The translations under genes and the position numbers were made by a program. A stretch of DNA of 8,553 nucleotides from Alphaproteobacteria bacterium (GTDB taxonomy: Bacteria > Pseudomonadota > Alphaproteobacteria > ATCC43930 > CGMCC-115725), in the NCBI GenBank assembly GCA_030039775.1, contig JASHUX010000204.1, positions 1 through 8,553 on the forward strand, read 5' to 3'. Below are positions 1 through 6,066 of the stretch, in pieces; the stretch's first letter is position 1; each line of letters begins with the position of its first letter. Under the pieces are notes generated by a model, which saw only the letters and a list, made by a program, of their open reading frames with translations, had not been told where the DNA came from and did no database searches.

Positions 1-360
1 ACGCTGAATCGCGGCATAAGTTTCGGCATTTTTAACGATCCGCACACCGGCGAAATCGTTTTGGTGGCACTGGCCGTCGTCATCGTGGTCGGGCTTTTGC
101 TCTGGCTGCGGCGGGTCGAATCCGGCCTGTTGGCGGTGGCGATCGGATTCATTATTGGCGGTGCTGCCGGAAATGCCCTCGACCGGCTGGTGCGGGGCGC
201 GGTGGTTGATTTCCTCGACTTTCATCTCGGACAGTGGCATCCCTTTGCCTTCAACCTTGCCGACGCGGCGATTAGCGTCGGTGTGGCTTTGTTAATACTT
301 GAGGGACTGCTGGGCGGACGAGGCCGAGTGGTTCCGGTGCGCGGGGCGAAGGAGCCGTAA
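1..360 (+). CDS. lspA: Signal peptidase II (prolipoprotein signal peptidase), 5'-truncated
   Basis: This is the C-terminal 119 codons of the inner-membrane aspartyl protease that removes the signal peptide from lipid-modified prolipoproteins; the start lies left of the window. The fragment opens with the conserved NRGISFGIF block. It then has a hydrophobic segment (codons about 20-37), the GNALDR motif with the first catalytic Asp at 181-183, and the FNLADAA motif with the second catalytic Asp at 262-264, followed by a last membrane helix and a short basic tail. Both catalytic aspartates and the Asn/Gly/Phe block are intact, so the enzyme looks functional. The next gene starts four bases after the stop and encodes a lipoprotein, a class of LspA substrate. 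Identification is firm; only the missing N-terminus limits the call. Confidence 0.95.
   Translation, partial: TLNRGISFGIFNDPHTGEIVLVALAVVIVVGLLLWLRRVESGLLAVAIGFIIGGAAGNALDRLVRGAVVDFLDFHLGQWHPFAFNLADAAISVGVALLILEGLLGGRGRVVPVRGAKEP
349..354 (+). promoter_or_regulatory. Shine-Dalgarno site of bamF inside the end of lspA
   Basis: AAGGAG lies in the last codons of lspA, ten bases before the ATG at 365. It supports that ATG over the upstream in-frame start at 299, which would add 22 polar residues in front of the lipoprotein signal peptide. The arrangement suggests translation coupled to lspA. Confidence 0.6.
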
Positions 361-364
361 ATCG

Positions 365-943
365 ATGCGCGGGTGGGTCGTGGTAATTTGCGCGGGGGTT
401 GCGGTGCCTCTGGCGGTTTCGGGGTGCAGCCAAGTCAAGACTGCCTTTGGCCTCGAAAAGCAGGTGCCGGACGAGTTCGACGTGGTGCAGAACGCGCCGC
501 TTGCGGTCCCGCCCGATTTCAATCTGCGCCCGCCGCGCCCAGGCGCGGCGCCGACCCAAGGGGAATCGCCGACTGCCCAGGCGAAGCAAACGATTTTCCG
601 CGCCGCCGGCGACAAGGGCGCGATGTCCGGAGCGGATAACCAGATGAGTCCCGGCGAGGACGATATCTTGCGAGCCGCGGGCGCGAACAACGCGACCGGC
701 GACATCCGCCAAGTGATCAATCAGGAAGACGCCGAAGCCCATCCCTTCGATAAGAGCTTCGTCGACCGGGTGATGTTCTGGCGCCAGGATAAACAGGCGC
801 AAAAAGAAGTCCTCGATCCCGTCAAGGAAACGGCCCGGCTCGAACAGCCGACCGGCGCAAGCACGGTCAACACGCAATTTTCGAGCCCGCCGACCGTCGA
901 CCGGAAATCAGACTCGGGCTCGTTCCTCGATCGGCTGTTCTAG
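365..943 (+). CDS. bamF: DUF3035 family lipoprotein, BamF-like outer-membrane assembly subunit
   Basis: The gene encodes a 192-residue lipoprotein. Residues 1-20 are a signal peptide with a hydrophobic core, ending in the lipobox VSGC, so Cys21 is the likely lipidated residue. After it come a short FGLEK segment and the family hallmark PLAVPPDFNLRPP (about residues 46-58). The rest is polar, rich in Ala, Gln, Asp and Pro, and looks largely unstructured, with a final SGSFLDRLF motif. The family (DUF3035) is known as BamF, an accessory lipoprotein of the alphaproteobacterial BAM complex that folds outer-membrane proteins. It would sit on the inner face of the outer membrane. The ATG at 365 is chosen because it places the signal peptide at the N-terminus and has an AAGGAG site upstream. 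It lies four bases after lspA, almost certainly in the same operon. The family call is strong; the BAM role rests on family knowledge. Confidence 0.85.
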   Translation: MRGWVVVICAGVAVPLAVSGCSQVKTAFGLEKQVPDEFDVVQNAPLAVPPDFNLRPPRPGAAPTQGESPTAQAKQTIFRAAGDKGAMSGADNQMSPGEDDILRAAGANNATGDIRQVINQEDAEAHPFDKSFVDRVMFWRQDKQAQKEVLDPVKETARLEQPTGASTVNTQFSSPPTVDRKSDSGSFLDRLF

Positions 944-961
944 CACCGCTTGACGGCTCCG

Positions 962-2068
962 ATGAGCGATGCGGTCGAATGCGTCGTGATCGGGGCGGGA
1001 GTCATCGGGCTTGCCGTTGCGCGTGCGCTCTCGCAGGCCGGGCATGAGGTGCTGATCCTCGAAGCGGCGCGCCAATTCGGCACCGAGACGTCGTCGCGGA
1101 ATAGCGAGGTGATCCACGCCGGTCTGCACTATCCAAACGGCAGCCTCAAGGCCCGCTTCTGCGTCAAGGGACGCGACATGCTCTATGCCTATTGCGTCGA
1201 GCACGGCGTGCCGCACAGGCGTCTCGGCAAGCTCACGGTGGCCTGCGACGAGCGCGAAGTGACGTCGCTTGACGCCATCAAGAAAAAAGCCGAGGGCAAC
1301 GGGGTCGCCAATCTCGAATGGGTCAGCGGCGACGACGCGCAGGCGATGGAGCCCGAGCTGCGCTGCCTGCGCGCGTTTTATTCGCCGTCGACCGGCATCA
1401 TCGACAGCCATGCGCTGATGCTGGCCTATCTCGGCGACGCGGAAGCGGCAGGCGCGTCGATCGCCTACCGCGCGTCGGTACGGCGTGGTCGCGTGACTGG
1501 TGATGGCTTCGCGCTTGACGTCGGCGGCGACGAGGCGATGTCGCTCGATTGCAAAGTGCTGGTCAATTCGGCAGGCCTGTATGCGCCGTCGCTGGCGCGA
1601 CGGATCGCCGGCGTTCCGCCCGCCTCGATACCGAAGGATTATTTTTGCCGCGGCGTTTATTTCACGCTGGCGGGCCGCGCGCCGTTCTCGCGCTTGGTCT
1701 ATCCGGTGCCGGAACATGCGGGGCTGGGCGTGCATCTCACCCTCGACATGGGCGGCCAGGCGAAGTTCGGCCCAGACACCGAATGGATCGACGGCGTCGA
1801 CTACACGGTCGATCCGCGGCGCGGTGACAAGTTCTACGCGGCGATCCGCGCCTATTGGCCGGGCTTGAAGGACGAGACGCTGCAGCCGGGTTACGCCGGC
1901 ATCCGGCCCAAGATCAGCGGCCCGACCGAGCCGGCCGCGGATTTTGTTGTGCAGGGGCCGGGTGACCATGGCGTGGCCGGCCTGATTAATCTCTACGGCA
2001 TCGAATCGCCGGGATTGACGTCGTCGCTCGCCATCGCCGAGCATGTCATGGGGATGCTCCCGCAGTAG
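962..2068 (+). CDS. FAD-dependent oxidoreductase, L-2-hydroxyglutarate oxidase (LhgO)-like
   Basis: A 368-residue DAO-superfamily flavoenzyme. The N-terminus has the dinucleotide-binding fold with GAGVIG at residues 11-16 and the acidic residue Glu34 at the end of the second strand. Next is [16 protein letters not shown] (from residue 42), the block typical of the L-2-hydroxyglutarate oxidase/dehydrogenase branch. The C-terminus carries [12 protein letters not shown] (from residue 344), which closes the FAD site in this family. There is no signal peptide or membrane segment, so it is probably cytoplasmic or peripherally membrane-associated. Relatives oxidise L-2-hydroxy acids to 2-oxo acids using FAD. 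The exact substrate is not readable here, and distant members include other amine or hydroxy-acid oxidases, so I give no gene symbol. The ATG at 962 is preferred over a TTG at 950 because it is the better start codon and still leaves the full FAD motif; no strong ribosome binding site is visible. It starts 18 bases after bamF. Confidence 0.85.
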   Translation: MSDAVECVVIGAGVIGLAVARALSQAGHEVLILEAARQFGTETSSRNSEVIHAGLHYPNGSLKARFCVKGRDMLYAYCVEHGVPHRRLGKLTVACDEREVTSLDAIKKKAEGNGVANLEWVSGDDAQAMEPELRCLRAFYSPSTGIIDSHALMLAYLGDAEAAGASIAYRASVRRGRVTGDGFALDVGGDEAMSLDCKVLVNSAGLYAPSLARRIAGVPPASIPKDYFCRGVYFTLAGRAPFSRLVYPVPEHAGLGVHLTLDMGGQAKFGPDTEWIDGVDYTVDPRRGDKFYAAIRAYWPGLKDETLQPGYAGIRPKISGPTEPAADFVVQGPGDHGVAGLINLYGIESPGLTSSLAIAEHVMGMLPQ

Positions 2069-2073
2069 GAGGG
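2067..2073 (+). promoter_or_regulatory. Strong Shine-Dalgarno site of the repeat-protein gene
   Basis: AGGAGGG overlaps the TAG stop of the flavoenzyme and lies four bases before the ATG at 2078. It fixes the start of the downstream gene and implies coupled translation. A site this good also shows that the interrupted gene still has an intact initiation region. Confidence 0.7.
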
Positions 2074-2077
2074 CGAC

Positions 2078-3028
2078 ATGTTCCGCGCGGCATTACTATC
2101 GCTATTCGCATTGGCGGTCGTGGCGATGCCGGCGGCGGCACAGGACGACGCCCGGATGAAGCAGTTGCGCCTCCTCTGCGCGCAGTTGAGCGGCGATCTG
2201 ACGGAGCCTGACGGCATGGCGGCGTTTCGCCGGTGCCTCACCACGCACGATCCGCTCGGCGAGATCAAACGCAACAATGGCCTCGGCGGTCGCCCGGCGC
2301 CGCGCGTGGTCGATCGGCCCGGCGCCAAGCCGCCGAATGGCTTCGGCGGCAACACCCGGAAGCTCGCGGCCGAGGGCATCTTTGGTTTCACGACCCTCGA
2401 CGGGCGCTTGTTCTACGGCGTCGACAGGGATGGCACAGTGTGGCGCTGGGACGTCACGACCAAAAAAGCGGACGCGATCGATCACAACGTCGCCGGAGTC
2501 AAGCTGATTGACGCGGTTCATCTGATGGCTCTCGATAAGGCCAACGTCCTGTGGCGCGAAGACGGTAATGGTGGAAACCGCGTCGGCATCGATCGCGCCG
2601 TTGCCCACGTTCAGGCGATTTCGCCTGACCTGATTTATGTGCTGAGCCAGGACGGTCAGCTTTGGCGCAATCGCGTCGGCGCTCAGCGCAGCTTGGTCGA
2701 TCGCCGGGTCAAAGGCTTCCAGGCGCTCGACGGCGATACGGTATATGTCCTCGGCACCGACGGTGTGTTGTGGCGTGAGACCGGAGACGCCCGCAACGGC
2801 AAGCAGTTGGCGCAGCACATCGAGGATTTTTACTATGTTCCCGACGGCGACACGCTCTATGTCATTGCGGCGGAAGCGACCTTATGGCGCCAGTCCGGCA
2901 AGAATGCCGAGCAAATCGACAAGGATGTCGCCGCGTTTCAGGCCTTGCGTACGTGTTGGGGAAGGACGGCCGGCTTTGGAAGGAGCCCGGCACAGGCGCC
3001 CAAGCGGTGTTGGTTGATCGCGGCCTAA
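2078..3028 (+). CDS. Exported beta-propeller-like repeat protein, truncated by a frame break
   Basis: The readable frame gives 316 residues. Residues 1-21 are a signal peptide (hydrophobic core, cleavage likely after MPAAA), so the product is periplasmic or secreted. A short helical region with two cysteines and a Gly/Pro-rich linker follow (to about residue 95). Then come repeats of 36-38 residues with the pattern Phe/Val, hydrophobics, YVLxxDGxLWR, a variable loop, and Asp-x-x-Val. The repeat tryptophans are W122, W159, W196, W232 and W270. Each repeat resembles one blade of a tectonin-like or similar small propeller. After FQAL (residue 290) the pattern stops, and the last 26 residues, rich in Arg, Cys and Trp, do not fit. 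The proper continuation lies in another frame (2947-3120). The function is unknown; binding a ligand or surface is typical of such repeats. It may no longer make a stable fold. It starts nine bases after the flavoenzyme, with a strong ribosome binding site. Confidence 0.75.
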   Translation: MFRAALLSLFALAVVAMPAAAQDDARMKQLRLLCAQLSGDLTEPDGMAAFRRCLTTHDPLGEIKRNNGLGGRPAPRVVDRPGAKPPNGFGGNTRKLAAEGIFGFTTLDGRLFYGVDRDGTVWRWDVTTKKADAIDHNVAGVKLIDAVHLMALDKANVLWREDGNGGNRVGIDRAVAHVQAISPDLIYVLSQDGQLWRNRVGAQRSLVDRRVKGFQALDGDTVYVLGTDGVLWRETGDARNGKQLAQHIEDFYYVPDGDTLYVIAAEATLWRQSGKNAEQIDKDVAAFQALRTCWGRTAGFGRSPAQAPKRCWLIAA

Positions 3029-3120
3029 TGGTTTCGGGCGGCGCGTTCCTGGCGCTCGATGCGAAGCGCGTCATCGTCTTGACCAGCGACAGCAAGCTTT
3101 GGAATGAAATCATGCCGTGA
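2947..3120 (+). pseudogene. Out-of-frame C-terminal remnant of the repeat protein (repeats 6 and 7)
   Basis: Read from 2947, this frame gives AYVLGKDGRLWKEPG, then a loop ending VLVDRGL, then a last repeat ending SDSKLWNEIMP and a TGA at 3118-3120. Both carry the same DGxLW/SKLW core as the five upstream repeats (tryptophan codons at 2977 and 3100). In the other repeats the opening aromatic or hydrophobic residue is 9-10 positions before the Tyr. Here, joining FQAL to AYVLG leaves only about 5, and the frame is shifted by one. That fits a loss of about 13 bases near 2947 rather than a single-base error. The gene was probably once one frame, 2078-3120, of about 350 residues with seven repeats. 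No start codon or ribosome binding site suggests that this part is translated alone. Confidence 0.7.
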
Positions 3121-3140
3121 GGTCGTCTGACCCAAACGTT

Positions 3141-3171
3141 GCGCCACGGTAACGGCGTAGTTACTGTGCGC
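3141..3171 (+). promoter_or_regulatory. Near-palindrome in the gap before dctP; candidate operator or hairpin
   Basis: CACGGTAAC (3145-3153) and GTTACTGTG (3160-3168) form an inverted repeat with a six-base loop and one G-T wobble. With C3144 bulged, GCG (3141-3143) also pairs with CGC (3169-3171). No run of T follows, so it does not look like an intrinsic terminator. It lies in the only sizeable gap of the window, upstream of the TRAP transporter and iorAB unit, where a regulator of the operon would be expected to bind. A weak promoter-like pair (TTGCGC at 3139-3144, 17 bases, TACTGT at 3162-3167) overlaps it. The promoter reading is tentative. Confidence 0.4.
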
Positions 3172-3191
3172 GTACCGCTGGAGAAGAAGTT

Positions 3192-3198
3192 GGGGAGG
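3192..3198 (+). promoter_or_regulatory. Shine-Dalgarno site of dctP
   Basis: GGGGAGG lies six bases before the ATG at 3205. It selects this ATG, which begins a clean signal peptide, over in-frame alternatives upstream such as the one at 3139. Confidence 0.7.
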
Positions 3199-3204
3199 TT
3201 GGCA

Positions 3205-4224
3205 ATGAAGAAACTGCTCGCGGTCGCGGGCGCGGCGATCGTCGCGCTGGCGAGCGGCGTTGCTGTCGCGGCCGATGCACCCGTTCACTGGCGCTTGTCG
3301 CATTGGGTGCCCCCCTCCCACCCGCTCCAACCCGCCTTCGAGGCATGGGCGAAGTCGATCGCGGACGAATCGCACGGCAGCATCACCATCACAATTTACC
3401 CGGCGCAACAGCTCGGCAAAGCATTCGATCATTACGACATGGCGCGTGACGATATCGCCGACATCACCCATGTCAGTCCCGGCTACCAGCCCGGCCGCTT
3501 TCCGATTTTCGCGCTTGGCTCAATGCCGTTCTTGGTGTCCAACGCCAAGGGCGGTTCGGCCGCGCTCGACGAATGGTATCGGCCCTATGCCAAGACCGAA
3601 ATGAAGGACGTGCATTTTTGCCTCGCGCATTTTCATGATCCAGGGACCTTCCATTCCAACAAGAAGATTGTGGTGCCCGCCGACGTGAAGGGCCTGCGGG
3701 TGCGCGTCGCGACGGATACGATCGGCGAATTCGTGCGCCTTTTGGGCGGCACCACGGTCAACGCCGCGGCGCCGGAAGCGCGCGACGTCATCGCGCGCGG
3801 TGTCGCCGACGCCATCACCTTCCCGTGGCGGTCGCTTTTCCTGTTCGGCATCGACAAGGTGGTGAAATATCATCTCGACATGCCGTTCTACGTGACGCCG
3901 TTCGTCCTCGTGATCAACAACGGCAAGTACGACGCGCTGGCGCCGGATCAGAAAAAGGTCGTCGACGATCATTGCACCAGCGCGTGGGCCGAAAAGCTCG
4001 CGTCGCCCTGGGCGGATTGGGAACATTCCGGGCGCGCGATGATCAAGGCCGAGGCCGGCCACGAATTCATCGAGCCGACGCCGGCCCAAGTCCAGGAATG
4101 GCGTGACGCGGCAAAGCCGTTGAAAGCCGAATGGGCTGCGAGCGTGAAGAAAGTCGGCGGCGATCCGGACGCGATCTACGCCGCTTTCGTCGCCGCGATG
4201 AAGAAACACGGCGCCTTGTATTGA
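3205..4224 (+). CDS. dctP: TRAP transporter periplasmic solute-binding protein, DctP family
   Basis: A 339-residue precursor of the periplasmic receptor that captures a carboxylate substrate and delivers it to the DctQM membrane pair. Residues 1-22 are a signal peptide (MKKLL, hydrophobic core, AVA then ADA). The mature part has the DctP pattern: WRLSHWVPPSHPLQPAFEAW near the N-terminus, IYPAQQLG, the GMPFL-like segment SMPFLVSN, then GLRVRV with Arg165 and Arg167, one of which is expected to pair with the substrate carboxylate. After these come LLGGTTVN and a GVADAITFPWRS segment leading into the hinge, and YVTPFVLVINNGKYDAL in the second lobe. Length is normal for the family (about 320-350). 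It is the first gene after the 84-base gap, and its stop overlaps dctQ by four bases. The substrate cannot be deduced from sequence; the linked iorAB genes suggest an organic or aromatic acid. Confidence 0.93.
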   Translation: MKKLLAVAGAAIVALASGVAVAADAPVHWRLSHWVPPSHPLQPAFEAWAKSIADESHGSITITIYPAQQLGKAFDHYDMARDDIADITHVSPGYQPGRFPIFALGSMPFLVSNAKGGSAALDEWYRPYAKTEMKDVHFCLAHFHDPGTFHSNKKIVVPADVKGLRVRVATDTIGEFVRLLGGTTVNAAAPEARDVIARGVADAITFPWRSLFLFGIDKVVKYHLDMPFYVTPFVLVINNGKYDALAPDQKKVVDDHCTSAWAEKLASPWADWEHSGRAMIKAEAGHEFIEPTPAQVQEWRDAAKPLKAEWAASVKKVGGDPDAIYAAFVAAMKKHGALY

Positions 4225-4751
4225 CCGCGGCCGACCCGGCGTATTCGCGACGGCCCGGCGACCGCTTTATCCAGACGATAGAGTGGCTCGCCGCGATCTT
4301 CGTGGCGATTGTCACTGTCGATACGTTCGTGTCGGTGCTCTTGCGCTATTTCTTCGCCTGGCAGATCCCCGACAGTTTCGATGTCGGGCGCATGTTGCTG
4401 GGGATTCTGATTTTTTGGGGTATCGCCGCGACCTCGTTCCGCGGCACGCATATCACCGTGGATCTGGTTTGGTCGATGGTCGGGCCGCGCTGGAAGCGCT
4501 ACATCGATGTGTTCGCCACGTTGGTGCTGCTGTTCGTCATTACGGTTCACACGCTGACGCTCGTCGATAAAGTCGTCAGCACCTATCACGACAACGTCGA
4601 GACCTTCGATTTGCATCTGCCGATCTGGCCGTTTTTCGCCGTGGCGTGGCTCGGCGACGTTTCGGCGGTGCTGGTGATCGCGCTGCGTACCTACCGGCTG
4701 GTGTTTTATCCCGAGACGTTTGCCCCGTCGCGCCCGCAGCCGGTGGAGTGA
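4221..4751 (+). CDS. dctQ: TRAP transporter small permease, DctQ family
   Basis: A 176-residue inner-membrane protein with four predicted helices, at about residues 22-44, 53-73, 94-116 and 134-158. It carries the family signature RGTHITVD after helix 2. With DctM it forms the sodium- or proton-driven TRAP membrane complex that accepts substrate from DctP. The start is a TTG at 4221 overlapping the dctP stop in the sequence TTGA. No ATG occurs in frame between there and helix 2, and an ATG at 4131 would lie deep inside dctP and add a very basic, unrelated N-terminus. No clear ribosome binding site is present, which suggests translational coupling to dctP. The gene ends in TGATG shared with dctM. 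The family is certain; the exact start is less so. Confidence 0.9.
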   Translation: MTAADPAYSRRPGDRFIQTIEWLAAIFVAIVTVDTFVSVLLRYFFAWQIPDSFDVGRMLLGILIFWGIAATSFRGTHITVDLVWSMVGPRWKRYIDVFATLVLLFVITVHTLTLVDKVVSTYHDNVETFDLHLPIWPFFAVAWLGDVSAVLVIALRTYRLVFYPETFAPSRPQPVE

Positions 4752-6052
4752 TGAGTTCCGATCTCGTCGCCGTCATCGGTTTCATCTCGTTGTTCGTGAT
4801 GATGTTGCTGCGTGTACCGGTCGGCATGGCGATGGGCTTGGTCGGCGTTACCGGCTTCGGTTATCTGGTCGGGACCGAGCCTGCCTTGAAGATGATCGGG
4901 CAGACCTCCATGCGCACCGTGACGGACTACACGTTCGGCATCATTCCGATGTTTCTCTTGATGGGTCAGTTCGCGTCGCGCTCCGGCATGAGCCGCGAAT
5001 TGTTCCGCACGGCCAATTCCTTTGTCGGCCATCGCCGTGGCGGGCTCGGCCTCGCCACCATTGCCGCGTGCGGCGGTTTCGCCGCTATCTCCGGCTCGTC
5101 GGTGGCGACGGCGGCGACGTTTTCGACCATCGCCTATCCGGAGATGCGGCGGTACGGTTATCCCGAATCGTTCTCGACCGGCGTGATCGCCGCCGGCGGC
5201 ACGCTCGGCGCGATCTTACCGCCGTCGACGGTGCTCACCGTTTACGCGCTTATCACCGAGCAAGACGTCGGCAAGCTGTTTATCGCCGGCATCATTCCGG
5301 GCGTGCTCGCCGCGCTGATGTATATGAGCACGATATCGGTCATCGGCCTGGTCGCCCCGAAATTCTTGCCGCGCGGGCCACGCAGTACGTGGCGCGAGCG
5401 GTTGCTTGCGCTCAAGGACGTGTGGGCGTCGCTCTTGCTGTTCGTGTTCGTCATCGGCGGCCTCTATGGCGGGCTCTTCATACCGACGGAGGCGGCGGCG
5501 ATGGGCGCAAGCGGCGCGTTCATCATCGCCATCGCGCGCCGGCGCTTGAGCCGCGAGGCCATTTTGCAATCGCTCTTGGGCGCAACGCGGACAGCCGCCG
5601 CCGTGTTCACCGTCCTGATTGGCGCGATCCTGTTCGGCTATTTTCTGACCGTGACGCAGACGCCGCAAAATATCACGGTGTTTCTGACCAGTCTCGGTCT
5701 CGGCCGTTACGGCGTGCTGGCGCTGATCATGGTGATGTATCTCGCGCTTGGCTGCCTGATGGACGCGCTCGGCATGATCATTCTCACTATCCCGATCATC
5801 TTTCCGGTCGTGACGGCGTTGGGCTTCGATCCGATCTGGTTCGGCATTATCATCGTGATGACGGTGGAGCTGGGACTGATCCACCCGCCGGTCGGCATGA
5901 ACGTTTTCGTTATCAAGAGTGTGATCGACGACGTTAAGATTTCGACCATCTTCAAAGGCGTGCTACCCTTCGTCGCGACCGATATTCTACGGCTTATTAT
6001 TTTGATCGGTTTCCCGATTCTGGCGACGCACCTGCCGAGCCACATGCGGTAG
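4751..6052 (+). CDS. dctM: TRAP transporter large permease, DctM family
   Basis: A 433-residue inner-membrane protein, normal length for the family, very hydrophobic, with about 12 membrane segments. Recognisable blocks in order are RVPVGMAMGLVG; GGFAAISGSSVATAATFSTIAYPEM, spanning the first half-site; GGTLGAILPPST; GLYGGLFIPTEAAAMGA in the middle; and GCLMDALGMIILTIPIIFP followed by ELGLIHPPVGMNVFVI near the end. The paired GxxSGSS and PP-containing hairpins are those of the ion transporter superfamily, where they form the elevator-type transport site. The ATG at 4751 shares its A with the dctQ stop (TGATG). A GGTGGAG sequence ends two bases before it, close for a ribosome binding site, so coupled translation is likely. 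iorA starts 14 bases after its stop. Confidence 0.95.
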   Translation: MSSDLVAVIGFISLFVMMLLRVPVGMAMGLVGVTGFGYLVGTEPALKMIGQTSMRTVTDYTFGIIPMFLLMGQFASRSGMSRELFRTANSFVGHRRGGLGLATIAACGGFAAISGSSVATAATFSTIAYPEMRRYGYPESFSTGVIAAGGTLGAILPPSTVLTVYALITEQDVGKLFIAGIIPGVLAALMYMSTISVIGLVAPKFLPRGPRSTWRERLLALKDVWASLLLFVFVIGGLYGGLFIPTEAAAMGASGAFIIAIARRRLSREAILQSLLGATRTAAAVFTVLIGAILFGYFLTVTQTPQNITVFLTSLGLGRYGVLALIMVMYLALGCLMDALGMIILTIPIIFPVVTALGFDPIWFGIIIVMTVELGLIHPPVGMNVFVIKSVIDDVKISTIFKGVLPFVATDILRLIILIGFPILATHLPSHMR

Positions 6053-6066
6053 GTCTGGAGAGTGTC

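Noticed and set aside
882..922. Inverted repeat CGAGCCCG / CGGGCTCG as a terminator after bamF
   Set aside because: Both arms lie within the bamF coding region, the loop is 25 bases, and no T-run follows. Such matches are common by chance in GC-rich DNA.
908..2044. Open frame of 378 codons on the - strand opposite the flavoenzyme
   Set aside because: The + strand carries clear FAD-binding motifs. The antisense product is a low-complexity, Arg-rich shadow.
2941..3028. Programmed frameshift in the repeat protein
   Set aside because: No slippery run or downstream stem is evident at 2940-2955, and the repeat spacing indicates missing bases, which a simple frameshift would not explain.
3139..3204. 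Earlier start of dctP at 3139
   Set aside because: It would put 22 charged residues before an otherwise perfect signal peptide, and GGGGAGG lies at the right distance only for the ATG at 3205.
4720..5937. Open frame of 405 codons on the + strand overlapping dctM in another frame
   Set aside because: The product is extremely rich in Arg, His and Asp, and the dctM frame has all TRAP large-permease motifs.
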